A stretch of DNA of 64,000 nt from an uncultured Thermomicrobia bacterium (GCA_937968015.1 CALBSO010000146.1:1-64000); one strand, 5' to 3'. Shown: positions 1 through 8,252, counted from the stretch's first letter. Program-made: numbers and translations. Notes: a model not told the origin generated them from the sequence alone.

Positions 1-15
1 CCCCGCCGCCGTCCG

Positions 16-765
16 ATGATCGTTATCCCCGCGATTGACCTGCGCGGCGGCAAATGCGTTCGCCTCCTGCACGGCGACTTTTCACATGAAACGGTGTACG
101 GCAATGACCCAGTGGCGATGGCCCGCCATTGGGCGGAGGCGGGGGCGCCGATCCTCCATGTCGTGGACCTCGATGGCGCGGCAGCAGGCGCCCCGCGACA
201 GACGGCGTTGATTGCCGCGATCCGCGCCGCCATCCCGATCCCCATTGAGGTCGGCGGCGGTCTGCGCACCCTCGCGGACATCGAGACGACCCTCGCTGCG
301 GGAGCGCAGCGCGTCGTCCTCGGTACGGTGGCGATTGAGAATCCCGCTCTCGTCACGGCGGCACTGGCGGCACATGGGCCGGAGCGGATCGTCCTCGGCC
401 TCGACGCGCGAGATGGCTATGTGGCCACCGGCGGCTGGCTGGCAACGAGCAGCGTCCACGCCGTGGACCTCGCCCGCGCGATGGCGGAGCGCGGCGTCCA
501 TCGTGTCGTCGCGACCGACATCGGCCGCGACGGCGCGCGCACCGGCCCGAACATCGAATTTCTCGCGGCAGTCGCGGCGAGCGGCCTCGCCGTGATCGCC
601 TCCGGTGGCGTCAAGGATCGCGGCCACCTCGCCCTGCTCGCCACCATCTCCGGCGTCGAAGCCGTCATTACCGGCACCGCCCTCTACACCGGCGATCTCA
701 CCCTCGGCCCTGGCGAGTGGGAGATTTCCACGACGGACATGAGGCATCCCGAAGTGTGGGGGTGA
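16..765 (+). CDS. hisA: HisA, phosphoribosylformimino-AICAR ribotide isomerase
   Basis: This (beta/alpha)8-barrel enzyme carries out the ring-opening isomerisation in histidine synthesis, in the cytoplasm. The 249-residue length is normal. I see the two expected catalytic aspartates, Asp8 in PAIDLRGG and Asp130 in LGLDARDG, and the phosphate-binding turns VGGGLR (79-84) and ASGGV (about 197). The N-terminal PAIDLRGG favours HisA over its paralogue HisF. Only 15 bases precede the ATG, so a ribosome site and upstream his genes cannot be judged. The gene runs convergently towards dnaA with 45 bases between the stop codons. Confidence 0.93.
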   Translation: MIVIPAIDLRGGKCVRLLHGDFSHETVYGNDPVAMARHWAEAGAPILHVVDLDGAAAGAPRQTALIAAIRAAIPIPIEVGGGLRTLADIETTLAAGAQRVVLGTVAIENPALVTAALAAHGPERIVLGLDARDGYVATGGWLATSSVHAVDLARAMAERGVHRVVATDIGRDGARTGPNIEFLAAVAASGLAVIASGGVKDRGHLALLATISGVEAVITGTALYTGDLTLGPGEWEISTTDMRHPEVWG

Positions 766-810
766 AGTGTGGCACGGTGTGGGCGCCAGAGGCATCAGAT
801 GTCTACCCAC

Positions 811-2250
811 TTAGTCCGCGTAGAGCATCTCGCGGATGGTGAGCACTTCCTGGCGGAGTTGGTTGCTCGTTTCGATCTCTTTCTCGATCTTCTCCGCGCC
901 ATAGATGACGGTCGTGTGGTCGCGGCCTCCCAGTTCCGTGCCGACGTCCGCGAGCGAGCGGTCCGTCTCCTGCCGGATGATGTACATCGCCACCTGCCGC
1001 GGCACGACGATGTCCTTCGAGCGGCCCTTCCCGCGCATATCTTTCTCCGAGACATTGTAAAACTTCGCGATCACTTCGACGATCCGCGCGGGGGTGATGA
1101 GGCGGCGGCGGTTGTTCAGCGCCACGTCATTGAGGGCCTGCGTTGCCACATCCATCGTCACGGCGACACCATTCATCCGCGCCATCATGACGATCCGGTT
1201 CAGTGCCCCCTCCAACTCGCGGACGTTCGACTGAATCTTGTGCGCGATGTAATCCACGACTTCCGTCGGCACATGGACGCCCGCTTCTTCGCCGCGCTGC
1301 CGGAGGATCGCCATGCGCGACTCGAGGTCCGGTGATTGCACATCGGTCGTCAGGCCGCCCTCGAAGCGGGAGCGCAGCCGATCCTCCAGCGCGACCATCA
1401 CTTTCGGGTGGCGGTCACTCGTCATCACGACCTGCTTCCCCGCCAGGACGAGCGCGTTGAAGGTATGGAAGAATTCCTCCTGCGTGCTCTCCTTGCCCGC
1501 GATGAACTGGATATCGTCAATGAGCAGGACATCTATCGTCCGGTAGCGGGCGCGGAACTCCTCGTTACGATTCTCGCGGATCGCATTGATCATTTCATTG
1601 GTGAAGGTTTCCGAGGAGACATAGAGGACGCGGCAACCGGGATGTTGCTCCATCGCCTCGTGACCGATGGCGTGGAGAATGTGCGTCTTGCCTAACCCGA
1701 CGCCGCCATAGATGAAGAGCGGGTTATAGGCGCGGCCGGGATCATCCGCGACTTGCTTTGCCCCTGCTGCCGCCATCCGATTGAACCCATTGACGATCAG
1801 ATGCGCGAAGGTATAGCGAGGGTTGAGGCCATGCGCGGGCGTCGGCGCGAGTTCCGGCTGCTGATACTCTCGGAAGGCGGGCGCTTTTGGTGATGGCGCG
1901 ATGGTCGGGGCCGGGATATCGCCGCCTTGATCGTCGGTATGCATCCCATTGCTCGATGCCGCGCCGCTCCCATTCGCCGGGCGACCGAGGACGGTGAAAT
2001 CCACCGCGACTTCGTAGCCGAGAATGCCCCGAAGCGAGCGGACAATCGGCCCGTGGAACCGCTTTTCCAGTTGCTCGCGGACAAACGTATTCGGCGCGGC
2101 GACCGTCAGGCGAGCGGCATCGGCGTTGAAATCCGCGATCGCCGTGCTCCGCAGGAACGCCTCGTAGGAGCCGCGCGGTGTGCGTCCCTGCAAGTCCTCG
2201 AGGACCGCCTGCCAGACCCTGCTCCCCTGCATCGGCTGCATCGTCGCCAT
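811..2250 (-). CDS. dnaA: Chromosomal replication initiator DnaA
   Basis: AAA+ ATPase that binds DnaA boxes at oriC and melts the origin. The 479 residues show an N-terminal domain (1-80), a variable linker (about 90-140), the ATPase core with Walker A GGVGLGKT at 182-189 and Walker B DDIQF at 245-249, and the C-terminal DNA-binding signature GGRDHTTVIYG near 430. The ATG at 2250 has a GGGGAG site nine bases upstream. Unlike the usual dnaA-dnaN order, the neighbours are hisA (convergent) and dinB (divergent). One exact DnaA box lies in the upstream spacer, which suggests autoregulation rather than a full origin. Confidence 0.97.
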   Translation of the reverse strand: MATMQPMQGSRVWQAVLEDLQGRTPRGSYEAFLRSTAIADFNADAARLTVAAPNTFVREQLEKRFHGPIVRSLRGILGYEVAVDFTVLGRPANGSGAASSNGMHTDDQGGDIPAPTIAPSPKAPAFREYQQPELAPTPAHGLNPRYTFAHLIVNGFNRMAAAGAKQVADDPGRAYNPLFIYGGVGLGKTHILHAIGHEAMEQHPGCRVLYVSSETFTNEMINAIRENRNEEFRARYRTIDVLLIDDIQFIAGKESTQEEFFHTFNALVLAGKQVVMTSDRHPKVMVALEDRLRSRFEGGLTTDVQSPDLESRMAILRQRGEEAGVHVPTEVVDYIAHKIQSNVRELEGALNRIVMMARMNGVAVTMDVATQALNDVALNNRRRLITPARIVEVIAKFYNVSEKDMRGKGRSKDIVVPRQVAMYIIRQETDRSLADVGTELGGRDHTTVIYGAEKIEKEIETSNQLRQEVLTIREMLYAD

Positions 2251-2311
2251 CCCTGTTCACTCCCCGCCGTTATTCGTTGTCGAACCCGGCTCCCTCCACC
2301 GGATGTGCAGA

Positions 2312-2320
2312 TTATACACA
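2312..2320 (+). promoter_or_regulatory. DnaA box upstream of dnaA
   Basis: TTATACACA matches the TTATNCACA consensus exactly. It is 62 bases upstream of the dnaA start codon. A single box here is typical of dnaA autoregulation. No second clear box is seen in the spacer. Confidence 0.65.
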
Positions 2321-2454
2321 GTGAACGTACACCTGTCGAGGGGTAGGGGAAGGACAAAGTAACAAGGAAAGCGGCGGTATCGCCCCACTTGTTACTCTCG
2401 CCGCGAAGCGGCGGGATATGCACCTTGACTTTGCGCGCCGCGCTCTCTATATTC

Positions 2455-2468
2455 AGAACACTTGTTCT
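2455..2468. promoter_or_regulatory. LexA/SOS box upstream of dinB
   Basis: AGAACACTTGTTCT contains GAAC-N4-GTTC, the LexA operator core of Gram-positive type bacteria, with perfect 6-base arms AGAACA/TGTTCT. It lies 85 bases before the dinB ATG, where a promoter would sit. dinB is a classic SOS gene, which makes the match unlikely to be chance. No lexA gene is in the window. Confidence 0.75.
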
Positions 2469-2552
2469 AGTCTTCGGGGCGTTCTCTGTCTCTCCGGCAC
2501 GATGCCGCATGCCGACGCCACAGCGTCGTCTGCTCGATGAGGAGGAAACCCG

Positions 2553-3851
2553 ATGACCCTACTCGCGCTCTCGTTTCGCGGCCCGCTCCCGCAGATCGTT
2601 GACCCGGATGACCAACCGCCGCCCGCGCCGATAGCGAAACCGGGCGCCGCATGGCCGCGCGCTATCCTGCACGCTGACCTCGACGCCTTCTTTGCCACCG
2701 CCGAAATCGCACGCCGCCCCGCATTGGTGGGGTTGCCGGTGATCGTCGGCGGGCGGAAGGGTGGCCGCGGGGTCGTCTGCGCCGCATCGTACCCGGCGCG
2801 ACCTTATGGTATCCACTCCGGCATGTCCATCGCGGAGGCGGAGCGGCGCTGCCCGCACGCGATCTTCCTGCCGGTGGATGGCGCGTACTACGGCGATCTC
2901 GCCCGCCGTTTCCGCGCCATCCTGCTCTCCTACAGCCCACTCGTCCAGATGACCGGGCCGGACGAGGCGGCGATTGATGTCACGGGGATGGACTGGATCA
3001 GCGGCCCACCCGAACTGATCGCGCTCGAGATTCGCCGACGCGTGCGGGAGGAACTGTCACTGATCGTCTCCATCGGCCTCGCGACCGGGCGGACGACGGC
3101 GAAGATTGCCGCGAAATCCGCCAAGCCGAACGGTTTCCGCGCCATCTCGCCCGGCAAGGAGGCGGCCTTTCTCGCGCCGCTGCCCGTCGCCGCGATGCCC
3201 GGCATCGGCCCGGCGACCGAACGCGTGTTGCACCGTATCGCCGTGAAGACGCTCGGCGAACTGGCACGGGCGCCGGAAGTGCAGTTGCGCGCGCTGTTCG
3301 GCGATCTCGGCCCCGCGCTCGCTCGCCACGCGCGTGGGGAGGACGACACGCCACTCGTCGTCGGCCATGTGATGAAGTCCGTCGGCCACGAGCATACGCT
3401 CCGCGAGAACACGCGAGACCGGACGCTGCTGCGGGCGACGCTCGCCATCCTCTGCGATGAGACCGCAACGGAATTGCGCGCGCATGACCGCGCCGCGCGG
3501 GTCGTCGCGCTACGTCTGCGAGATGCGCATTTCCGCTCGGTGGGGATGCAAACGACGATCTTCCCCGCGACGAATGCCCAGCAGGTGCTGCTGGACGCGG
3601 CGTGGGGACTGTTCGAGCCGTGCCTCGCGCGGCTTGGTTACGGCGCGGTGCGGCTGATCGGCGTGCGCACCGCCGGATTGGGCACGGGTGGCGCACAATT
3701 GACGCTCCTCAGTGATCGTCCCGAGCGTCTCTGCCGGATCAACGACGCGCTCGATGCCGTCCGCGCCCGGTACGGAACCCACGCGATCCGCCCCGCACTC
3801 GCACTGTTGGCCGGAGGCTGGCGCGACTCCCCGCACCCCGGCGCCGTCTGA
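2553..3851 (+). CDS. dinB: Y-family DNA polymerase IV
   Basis: Error-prone translesion polymerase. The 432 residues start with a roughly 35-residue extension, followed by the palm motif HADLDAFF (Asp42, Asp44) and the second metal site GPDEAAIDV (Asp137-Glu138). The helix-hairpin-helix MPGIGPATERVL follows at about 214, then the little-finger domain. The usual S-x-DEAFLD motif reads GPDEAAIDV here, which retains the acidic pair. GGAGGA stands seven bases before the ATG. A LexA-type box lies upstream. The stop overlaps the start of the next gene in TGATG, so the two are translationally coupled. Confidence 0.92.
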   Translation: MTLLALSFRGPLPQIVDPDDQPPPAPIAKPGAAWPRAILHADLDAFFATAEIARRPALVGLPVIVGGRKGGRGVVCAASYPARPYGIHSGMSIAEAERRCPHAIFLPVDGAYYGDLARRFRAILLSYSPLVQMTGPDEAAIDVTGMDWISGPPELIALEIRRRVREELSLIVSIGLATGRTTAKIAAKSAKPNGFRAISPGKEAAFLAPLPVAAMPGIGPATERVLHRIAVKTLGELARAPEVQLRALFGDLGPALARHARGEDDTPLVVGHVMKSVGHEHTLRENTRDRTLLRATLAILCDETATELRAHDRAARVVALRLRDAHFRSVGMQTTIFPATNAQQVLLDAAWGLFEPCLARLGYGAVRLIGVRTAGLGTGGAQLTLLSDRPERLCRINDALDAVRARYGTHAIRPALALLAGGWRDSPHPGAV

Positions 3852-4477
3852 TGGAGCGCGCGCCGCGAGCGGCCCAACCCTGGCATGTGCCCGAGGAGGA
3901 GGACATCTGGCTCGGCCAACTGGCATGGGCGGCACGGATGGGAGATCGTAGTGCGCGGGACGCCCTCTGGCTGGCTGTCGGGCCACGACTGGCGCGGATC
4001 GCCCTCCGAACGGCGTGGGCCTTTCCGACACTGGAGCCTGACGACGCGGTGCAGGAGGCGTTCCCGATCTTCGCCGCGCTCATCACGACCTGGCCGGGAC
4101 CGGGGGCGACGGGGACGGGCTTCGCGATCTATCTCTTCGGCATGTTCCGCTGGCGGTTACACTCACTTCTCCGCACGTATGAGCGCCGTCGCCCCGCCAC
4201 AACTGCCGATTTCGGGGCCCGCACGGAGCGGCTGACCGTCGCGCCGCCACGCACCTACGCACCCATTGCCTGGCACGAGTACGGCGTGGATTTCCCGTCC
4301 TTCGTCGCGCACCTTCCCGGCCGGGAACGCGAGATCTTCCTCTTGCGCGTTCAGGAAGGGCGTGAAGTCCAGGAAATCGCCGCGCACCTCGGCCTGACAT
4401 CGCGCACCATCTCTCGCCACTGGAACGTCACTCTCCGCCGCCTGCGTGCGCTGGTGCAGCGGGGAAGCGGGAAGTAA
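3851..4477 (+). CDS. RNA polymerase sigma-70 family (ECF-like) protein
   Basis: A 208-residue protein with sigma-like architecture. Region 2 is around residues 45-85, with DDAVQEAF resembling the region 2.2 signature. A C-terminal region 4 helix-turn-helix spans about 152-205 (LPGREREIFLLRVQEG...EIAAHLGLTSRTIS). Such proteins direct core polymerase to special promoters. No anti-sigma gene is adjacent. The ATG overlaps the dinB stop by one base, so it is almost certainly co-translated with dinB and would share its SOS-type control. Region 2 is poorly conserved, so it might act as a non-canonical regulator. Role unknown. Confidence 0.75.
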   Translation: MERAPRAAQPWHVPEEEDIWLGQLAWAARMGDRSARDALWLAVGPRLARIALRTAWAFPTLEPDDAVQEAFPIFAALITTWPGPGATGTGFAIYLFGMFRWRLHSLLRTYERRRPATTADFGARTERLTVAPPRTYAPIAWHEYGVDFPSFVAHLPGREREIFLLRVQEGREVQEIAAHLGLTSRTISRHWNVTLRRLRALVQRGSGK

Positions 4478-4483
4478 GGAGCG

Positions 4484-4504
4484 CGAGTAGCGAGTAACGA
4501 GTAA
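4484..4504 (+). repeat. Heptamer tandem repeat, three units
   Basis: Three contiguous 7-base units CGAGTAG, CGAGTAA, CGAGTAA start seven bases after the stop of the sigma-like gene. The same kind of 7-base repetition occurs after other genes in this window. Confidence 0.7.
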
Positions 4505-4590
4505 CGGCCCGGGCGATGGACGCGCCATGCCGCGCACCGTACACTGGTTGCACCAGAGCAATGGCGGCAGCGTAGAAAGCGAGCGGTGGG

Positions 4591-4637
4591 GCAGGCTTGC
4601 AACCTGCGACCGGACCACAGGTTACAAACCTGTGCCA
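4591..4637. repeat. Imperfect inverted repeat in spacer
   Basis: The spacer before the ketopantoate reductase gene holds GCAGGCTTGCAACCTG and, some 12 bases on, CAGGTTACAAACCTGTGCC, which can pair partly. It resembles the dispersed hairpin found near 36.0 kb and the hairpin-like spacer near 19.0 kb. I see no T-run, so a terminator role is not supported. Confidence 0.45.
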
Positions 4638-4661
4638 CCCATCTGAGAGGAGAGACAGAGC

Positions 4662-5594
4662 ATGCGCGTGCTGGTGATGGGGTCCGGCGGGCTGGGCGGG
4701 TACTTCGGCGGTATGTTGGCGCACCAGGGGCATGATGTGACCTTCGTCGCGCGCGGGGCGCATCTGACGGCGATGCGCGAGTATGGGCTGGAAGTGCGGA
4801 CTGATGAGCAGACGTATCGGTTTCCGTCCGTCAATGCGGTCGCCACGCCGGGAGAGGCGAGCGGCAATTTCGACCTCATCCTCTTCACCGTCAAGGGGTA
4901 CGACGCCGAGGCCGCCGCGACCGCGCTCCGTCCGGTGATTGGCCCGCACACGGCGGTGCTGACAGTCCTCAACGGTGTAGACAGCGCGGAGCAACTGGCG
5001 GCGATCCTCGGCCCGGAGCATGTGCTGGCCGGGACGACCTTCATCCGCTCGACGCTTGCCGAGCCGGGCGTGATCGAGCAAATGGGCACGCTCCGCCGCG
5101 TCGTCTTCGGTGAGTTCTCAGGCGGCGTGACACCGCGCGTGGAGAGGGTCGCGGCGGCCTTACGCGCGGCGGGTGTGGAGACGGAGATTGCCGAGGACGC
5201 GCGCGTCGCCGTCTGGCAGAAGTTCGTCATGCAAGCGCCGCACGCGACGATGACGAGCGTCTGCCAGATGCCCTGCGGCCCGATCCGCGAGACGCCGGAG
5301 GGGGCTGCCCTCTACCGAACGCTGATCGCGGAGTGTGTCGCTGTCGGGCGGGCGAGCGGCGTCGCGTTGCCGGACGATGCCGAGGAGACGGCGATGGGCG
5401 TCATCTGGCAATTCCTCTACGAGCAGAAGACCTCGATGTCCATTGACTTCGAGCGCGGCAACCGCGTCGAGTTGGAGCAACTGACAGGCGCCGTCATCCG
5501 CCGTGGCAAGGCGCTCGGCGTCCCGACCCCGACCTTCGCTGTCCTTTACGGCGTTCTGAAAGTGCGCGCCCTCGCCAGCGGTGGCCTCGCGTAA
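4662..5594 (+). CDS. Ketopantoate reductase family protein
   Basis: NADPH-dependent reductase of the ApbA/PanE family, normally turning 2-dehydropantoate into pantoate for coenzyme A. The 310-residue chain opens with the Rossmann motif GSGGLGGYFG (7-16) and carries FTVKGYD, the LNGVD loop and VWQKFV, whose Lys matches the catalytic lysine. The Asn that usually follows it in PanE is not obvious (KFVMQAP), and DFERGNRVELE contains the substrate-side Glu region. This may therefore be a PanE paralogue acting on another 2-oxoacid. AGGAGAGA precedes the ATG. It stands alone between spacers. Confidence 0.82.
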   Translation: MRVLVMGSGGLGGYFGGMLAHQGHDVTFVARGAHLTAMREYGLEVRTDEQTYRFPSVNAVATPGEASGNFDLILFTVKGYDAEAAATALRPVIGPHTAVLTVLNGVDSAEQLAAILGPEHVLAGTTFIRSTLAEPGVIEQMGTLRRVVFGEFSGGVTPRVERVAAALRAAGVETEIAEDARVAVWQKFVMQAPHATMTSVCQMPCGPIRETPEGAALYRTLIAECVAVGRASGVALPDDAEETAMGVIWQFLYEQKTSMSIDFERGNRVELEQLTGAVIRRGKALGVPTPTFAVLYGVLKVRALASGGLA

Positions 5595-5603
5595 GATTCT
5601 CGC

Positions 5604-5609
5604 TATACT
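5604..5609 (+). promoter_or_regulatory. Candidate -10 element for the Uma2-like gene
   Basis: TATACT lies in the context GCTATACTG, the same nine bases that precede both MNT genes near 53.9 and 54.6 kb. It is 40 bases before the ATG at 5649. No convincing -35 hexamer is seen. Confidence 0.4.
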
Positions 5610-5648
5610 GGAGAGAGAAGACCCGCGTCAAGGAGCGAGGAGCGCATC

Positions 5649-6212
5649 ATGGCGATACGCACGGAAGCGACAATTGAAGACCTCTACAATGCCCCGAGGG
5701 ACAACGGCACGTACGAACTCGTGAATGGAGAGCTGGTGCATATGTCACCTACGGGTTTCATGCCGGGCCGCGTTTCATTCCAGATCTGCATTGCTTTGAT
5801 GCACTATGAGGAACAAACTGGTTCCGGGTGCGCGGTTCCGGATAACGTCGCGTTCCTCGTTGATTTGCCGCACCGGAAATCGTTCAGCCCCGATGCGTCG
5901 TACACCTTTCACCCTCCCGATAACGCGATGCGCTTTATTGAGGGCGCACCCATCTTCGCCGCCGTGGTACGGTCAGAATACGACTACAGCCCTGCCGCTG
6001 ACCGCGCCTACGCCGCGAAGCGCCGCGATTATTTCGCGGCGGGCACGCTCGTCGTTTGGGACGTAGACCCGGTACACAAGACGATTGCCTCGTACCGTGC
6101 GGATCAACCAGGATCCCCAACACGCTTCGGCATCGGCGATACGGCAGACGCGGAACCTGCCCTCCCCAGCTGGCGCGTCGCGATGAACGCGATCTTCCGC
6201 GCAACGCCATGA
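5649..6212 (+). CDS. Uma2 family (DUF820) PD-(D/E)XK nuclease-like protein
   Basis: A 187-residue member of the Uma2/DUF820 family, which has the restriction-endonuclease fold but no established physiological role. I see YELVNGELV (22-30), the first acidic site SPDAS (Asp82), RSEYDYSPAADRAYAAKRRDYFAAG with Lys124, and the terminal LVVWDVD strand. Relatives usually have VEVRSE before that stretch; here it reads AVVRSE, so the expected catalytic Glu is Val106. The copy may be inactive. AGGAGCGAGGAGC precedes the ATG, and the stop overlaps the start of the mutarotase gene in ATGA. Confidence 0.8.
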   Translation: MAIRTEATIEDLYNAPRDNGTYELVNGELVHMSPTGFMPGRVSFQICIALMHYEEQTGSGCAVPDNVAFLVDLPHRKSFSPDASYTFHPPDNAMRFIEGAPIFAAVVRSEYDYSPAADRAYAAKRRDYFAAGTLVVWDVDPVHKTIASYRADQPGSPTRFGIGDTADAEPALPSWRVAMNAIFRATP

Positions 6213-6547
6213 AAGCGTACGGCTTGACGCTCTGTCTGCAAGACGACCCGGCGAAGATCGCGGCCTACAAGGAGTATCACCGCGCGGTGTGGCCGGGAGT
6301 GCTCGCGCGGTTGCGGGCGGTCGGCGTGCGCGAGATGAAGATTTTCCTGCGTGAGCGGCGAATGTTTATGTACATCGAGACGGACGACGCCTTCGACCCA
6401 CTGCGGGACTTCGCGCGCATCAATGACGATCCGACATCGGCGGAATGGAACGCCCTGATGGCGACCTTGCAGGAGCGCGCGCCGGAAGCGACGCCGGACG
6501 AATGGTGGGCGCCGATGGAACTGGTCTTCGACATGGAGCAGCAATGA
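6209..6547 (+). CDS. rhaM: L-rhamnose mutarotase family protein
   Basis: RhaM-type enzymes interconvert alpha and beta L-rhamnose. The 112 residues follow the family pattern: an N-terminal strand with LCLQDDPAKIAAYKEYHRAVWPGV, the central MKIFLRERRMFMYIETDD, and a C-terminal MELVFDMEQQ. The ATG overlaps the stop of the Uma2-like gene (ATGA), which fixes the start at 6209. No rhamnose isomerase or kinase adjoins it. A second RhaM-like gene lies at 56.8 kb beside a sugar isomerase. The stop codon is embedded in a heptamer repeat. Confidence 0.85.
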   Translation: MKAYGLTLCLQDDPAKIAAYKEYHRAVWPGVLARLRAVGVREMKIFLRERRMFMYIETDDAFDPLRDFARINDDPTSAEWNALMATLQERAPEATPDEWWAPMELVFDMEQQ

Positions 6548-6577
6548 GCCATGAGCAGTGAGCAATGAGCAATGAGC
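6543..6577 (+). repeat. Heptamer tandem repeat, five units
   Basis: Five units of seven bases, AATGAGC, CATGAGC, AGTGAGC, AATGAGC, AATGAGC, run across the stop codon of the RhaM-like gene. The same AATGAGC unit recurs near 15.6 and 57.1 kb. Confidence 0.8.
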
Positions 6578-6619
6578 CACGCGTAGGCAATGCGGGTCGG
6601 AAAGCCTGCGCGAGCGGAT

Positions 6620-7912
6620 TCAGCCGTTCCCAGCGGCCACGCCGACCGGTTCCAGGCGATCCGCCGGTAATGTCCCTTCCTCATACAGGCGGCGGAGCGT
6701 CGGGCGCAGGGCGCTGATCAGCAGGATGAGCAGCACGAAGAGCACGGCCGGCAAGCCCAAAACGGGCGACGCGCCGAAGCGGTCGGCGAGGTAGCCATTG
6801 GCGAGGTTGCCGAAGGACATAATGCCCCCCGCGCTCATGATGAAGATGCCCGTCACACGGCCACGCAGCATGTCCGGCACCGCCTCCTGCACCAGCGTGA
6901 TGGCGAGCGTCATGAAGAGCGCCTGCGACGCGCCAACGACGAACATCGCGAGCATCGCGAGCGCCCAGAGACCGGCGATGGACATCAGCGCCGTCGCGAC
7001 CCCGCTCATCACCGCGCTGATGAAAAGCAGTGTGCCGCGCATCGTCGGCGACCGGACGCCCGCGAGGAAGAGCGTCGCGGCAATCGCACCCAGCCCAATC
7101 GCCGCGACGAGCGAGGAGTAGATCGCCCCCGCGCCACGCAGGTTCTGTTTCGCGAAGAGCGGCAGTGTCGAGTCAAAGGCCATCGTCAGGGAGCAATGAA
7201 GGGCGACGACCCCGAGCAGGAGCGTGACGATCCCCCGCTGGCGAACGTACCGCCCACCCTCGCGGATCTGCTCACCGACGCTGACCATTCTGAGATTGGC
7301 GCGCGGCATGCGGGGTACCCGCAGGATGAAGGAGAGCGCGGGCAGATAGAGGGCGGCGATGATCAGGAAGGCCAGCCCCGCGCCGCGCGTCGCGAGCACC
7401 GGCGCCATCACGGCGGGGCCGGCAAACCGCGAGCCGAGCGTGCCGAGACCGTTCAACGAATAGGTGTTCAGGAGTTCTTCCGGGGGGACGAGGTTCGGCA
7501 GCATCGTCTGCACCGTCGGTAGTTCGACGGCCCGCGCGATGCCGGAAAGAAAGACGAGCAGCACGAGTTCGATCAGCGGCATCGCCCCGAACACCGTCTG
7601 CGTGCCGAGCATGAGTGCGACGATCCCCTGCACGATCTGCGCGCCGATCACCAGCGTCCGCCGGTCCATCCGGTCCGCCAGGAGGCCGCCGACCGGTGTC
7701 GCGATCAGGAGGGGGAGCATCGTCGCGAAGGTAACGAGGCCGACCGCGCCGCTGCCATGCAGTTGGAAGGCGAGCCAGCCCGCCGAGACGAGGAACGATG
7801 CCTGCGCGATGCTCGCGATCGTCGCACCGAACCAGAATGTCCGGCTCTCCCGGTACTTCAGCGACGAGAGCAGATTGAGACGCCCCCGCTCCCGATGTGT
7901 ACTGACCGCCAC
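6620..7912 (-). CDS. MFS transporter, EntS/DUF894-like exporter
   Basis: An inner-membrane major facilitator with about 12 hydrophobic segments and the conserved loop VGGLLADRMDRR between helices 2 and 3, matching the G-x-x-x-D-R-x-x-R signature. Closest in style to the enterobactin exporter/DUF894 group. The open frame extends to an ATG at 7996, but its first 28 residues are Arg/Gly/Cys-rich and no ribosome site precedes that ATG. I prefer the GTG at 7912, preceded by AAGGGTGG. Substrate unknown. It is divergent from the secreted propeller gene. Confidence 0.82.
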   Translation of the reverse strand: MAVSTHRERGRLNLLSSLKYRESRTFWFGATIASIAQASFLVSAGWLAFQLHGSGAVGLVTFATMLPLLIATPVGGLLADRMDRRTLVIGAQIVQGIVALMLGTQTVFGAMPLIELVLLVFLSGIARAVELPTVQTMLPNLVPPEELLNTYSLNGLGTLGSRFAGPAVMAPVLATRGAGLAFLIIAALYLPALSFILRVPRMPRANLRMVSVGEQIREGGRYVRQRGIVTLLLGVVALHCSLTMAFDSTLPLFAKQNLRGAGAIYSSLVAAIGLGAIAATLFLAGVRSPTMRGTLLFISAVMSGVATALMSIAGLWALAMLAMFVVGASQALFMTLAITLVQEAVPDMLRGRVTGIFIMSAGGIMSFGNLANGYLADRFGASPVLGLPAVLFVLLILLISALRPTLRRLYEEGTLPADRLEPVGVAAGNG

Positions 7913-8252
7913 GCGCCGACCACCCTTCGCTCGTTTTCCCGCAACCCCGCGTGCGATCCGTCCGGGCATTGTACCGCAGCATGTCCGCGCCGCCATATCG
8001 CCGTCCGGCGATCACAATGCTGCTCCGCGAGCGGCTTGCTGAGAGCGGAACGACCCAATTGTGGAGAGGGTTGACAGCGCATAGGGAAGCCGTAGAATGG
8101 CGATACGCGATCTCGCCGACATCTTCGCCATGCATCACGGTCCTGTAACTCTGGTCATCCCGGATTGAGTAGCTATGTGTCGCTGCTCTGCGGAAAGGAG
8201 GGTTCGTAGTACGGCTTTGGGATCATTCGTCGTCAGCAGTAAGGAGAGGGGA
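7913..8252. other. Divergent spacer with a clear forward promoter
   Basis: This 340-base region lies between the divergent MFS and propeller genes. It holds a short palindrome ATCGCC-GTCC-GGCGAT at 7997-8012, the promoter listed next, and a stray AAAGGAGGG near 8198 without a following gene. No other coding sequence is evident. The mRNA leader of the propeller gene would be about 150 bases. Confidence 0.5.
8071..8098 (+). promoter_or_regulatory. Sigma-70 type promoter for the propeller gene
   Basis: TTGACA at 8071-8076 and TAGAAT at 8093-8098 are separated by 16 bases. The -35 is a perfect consensus match and the -10 differs at two positions. It points to the gene at 8253. Confidence 0.65.

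Larger units (their letters stand above)
2251..2552. other. Divergent dnaA/dinB spacer
   Basis: This 302-base region separates the divergent dnaA and dinB genes. It holds one exact DnaA box near dnaA and one LexA-type palindrome near dinB, both listed separately. I see no cluster of DnaA boxes, no AT-rich 13-mer array and no open frame that looks coding, so it does not look like a complete origin. Confidence 0.6.

Noticed and set aside
2251..2552. Replication origin next to dnaA
   Set aside because: Only one DnaA box and no AT-rich repeat cluster were found.
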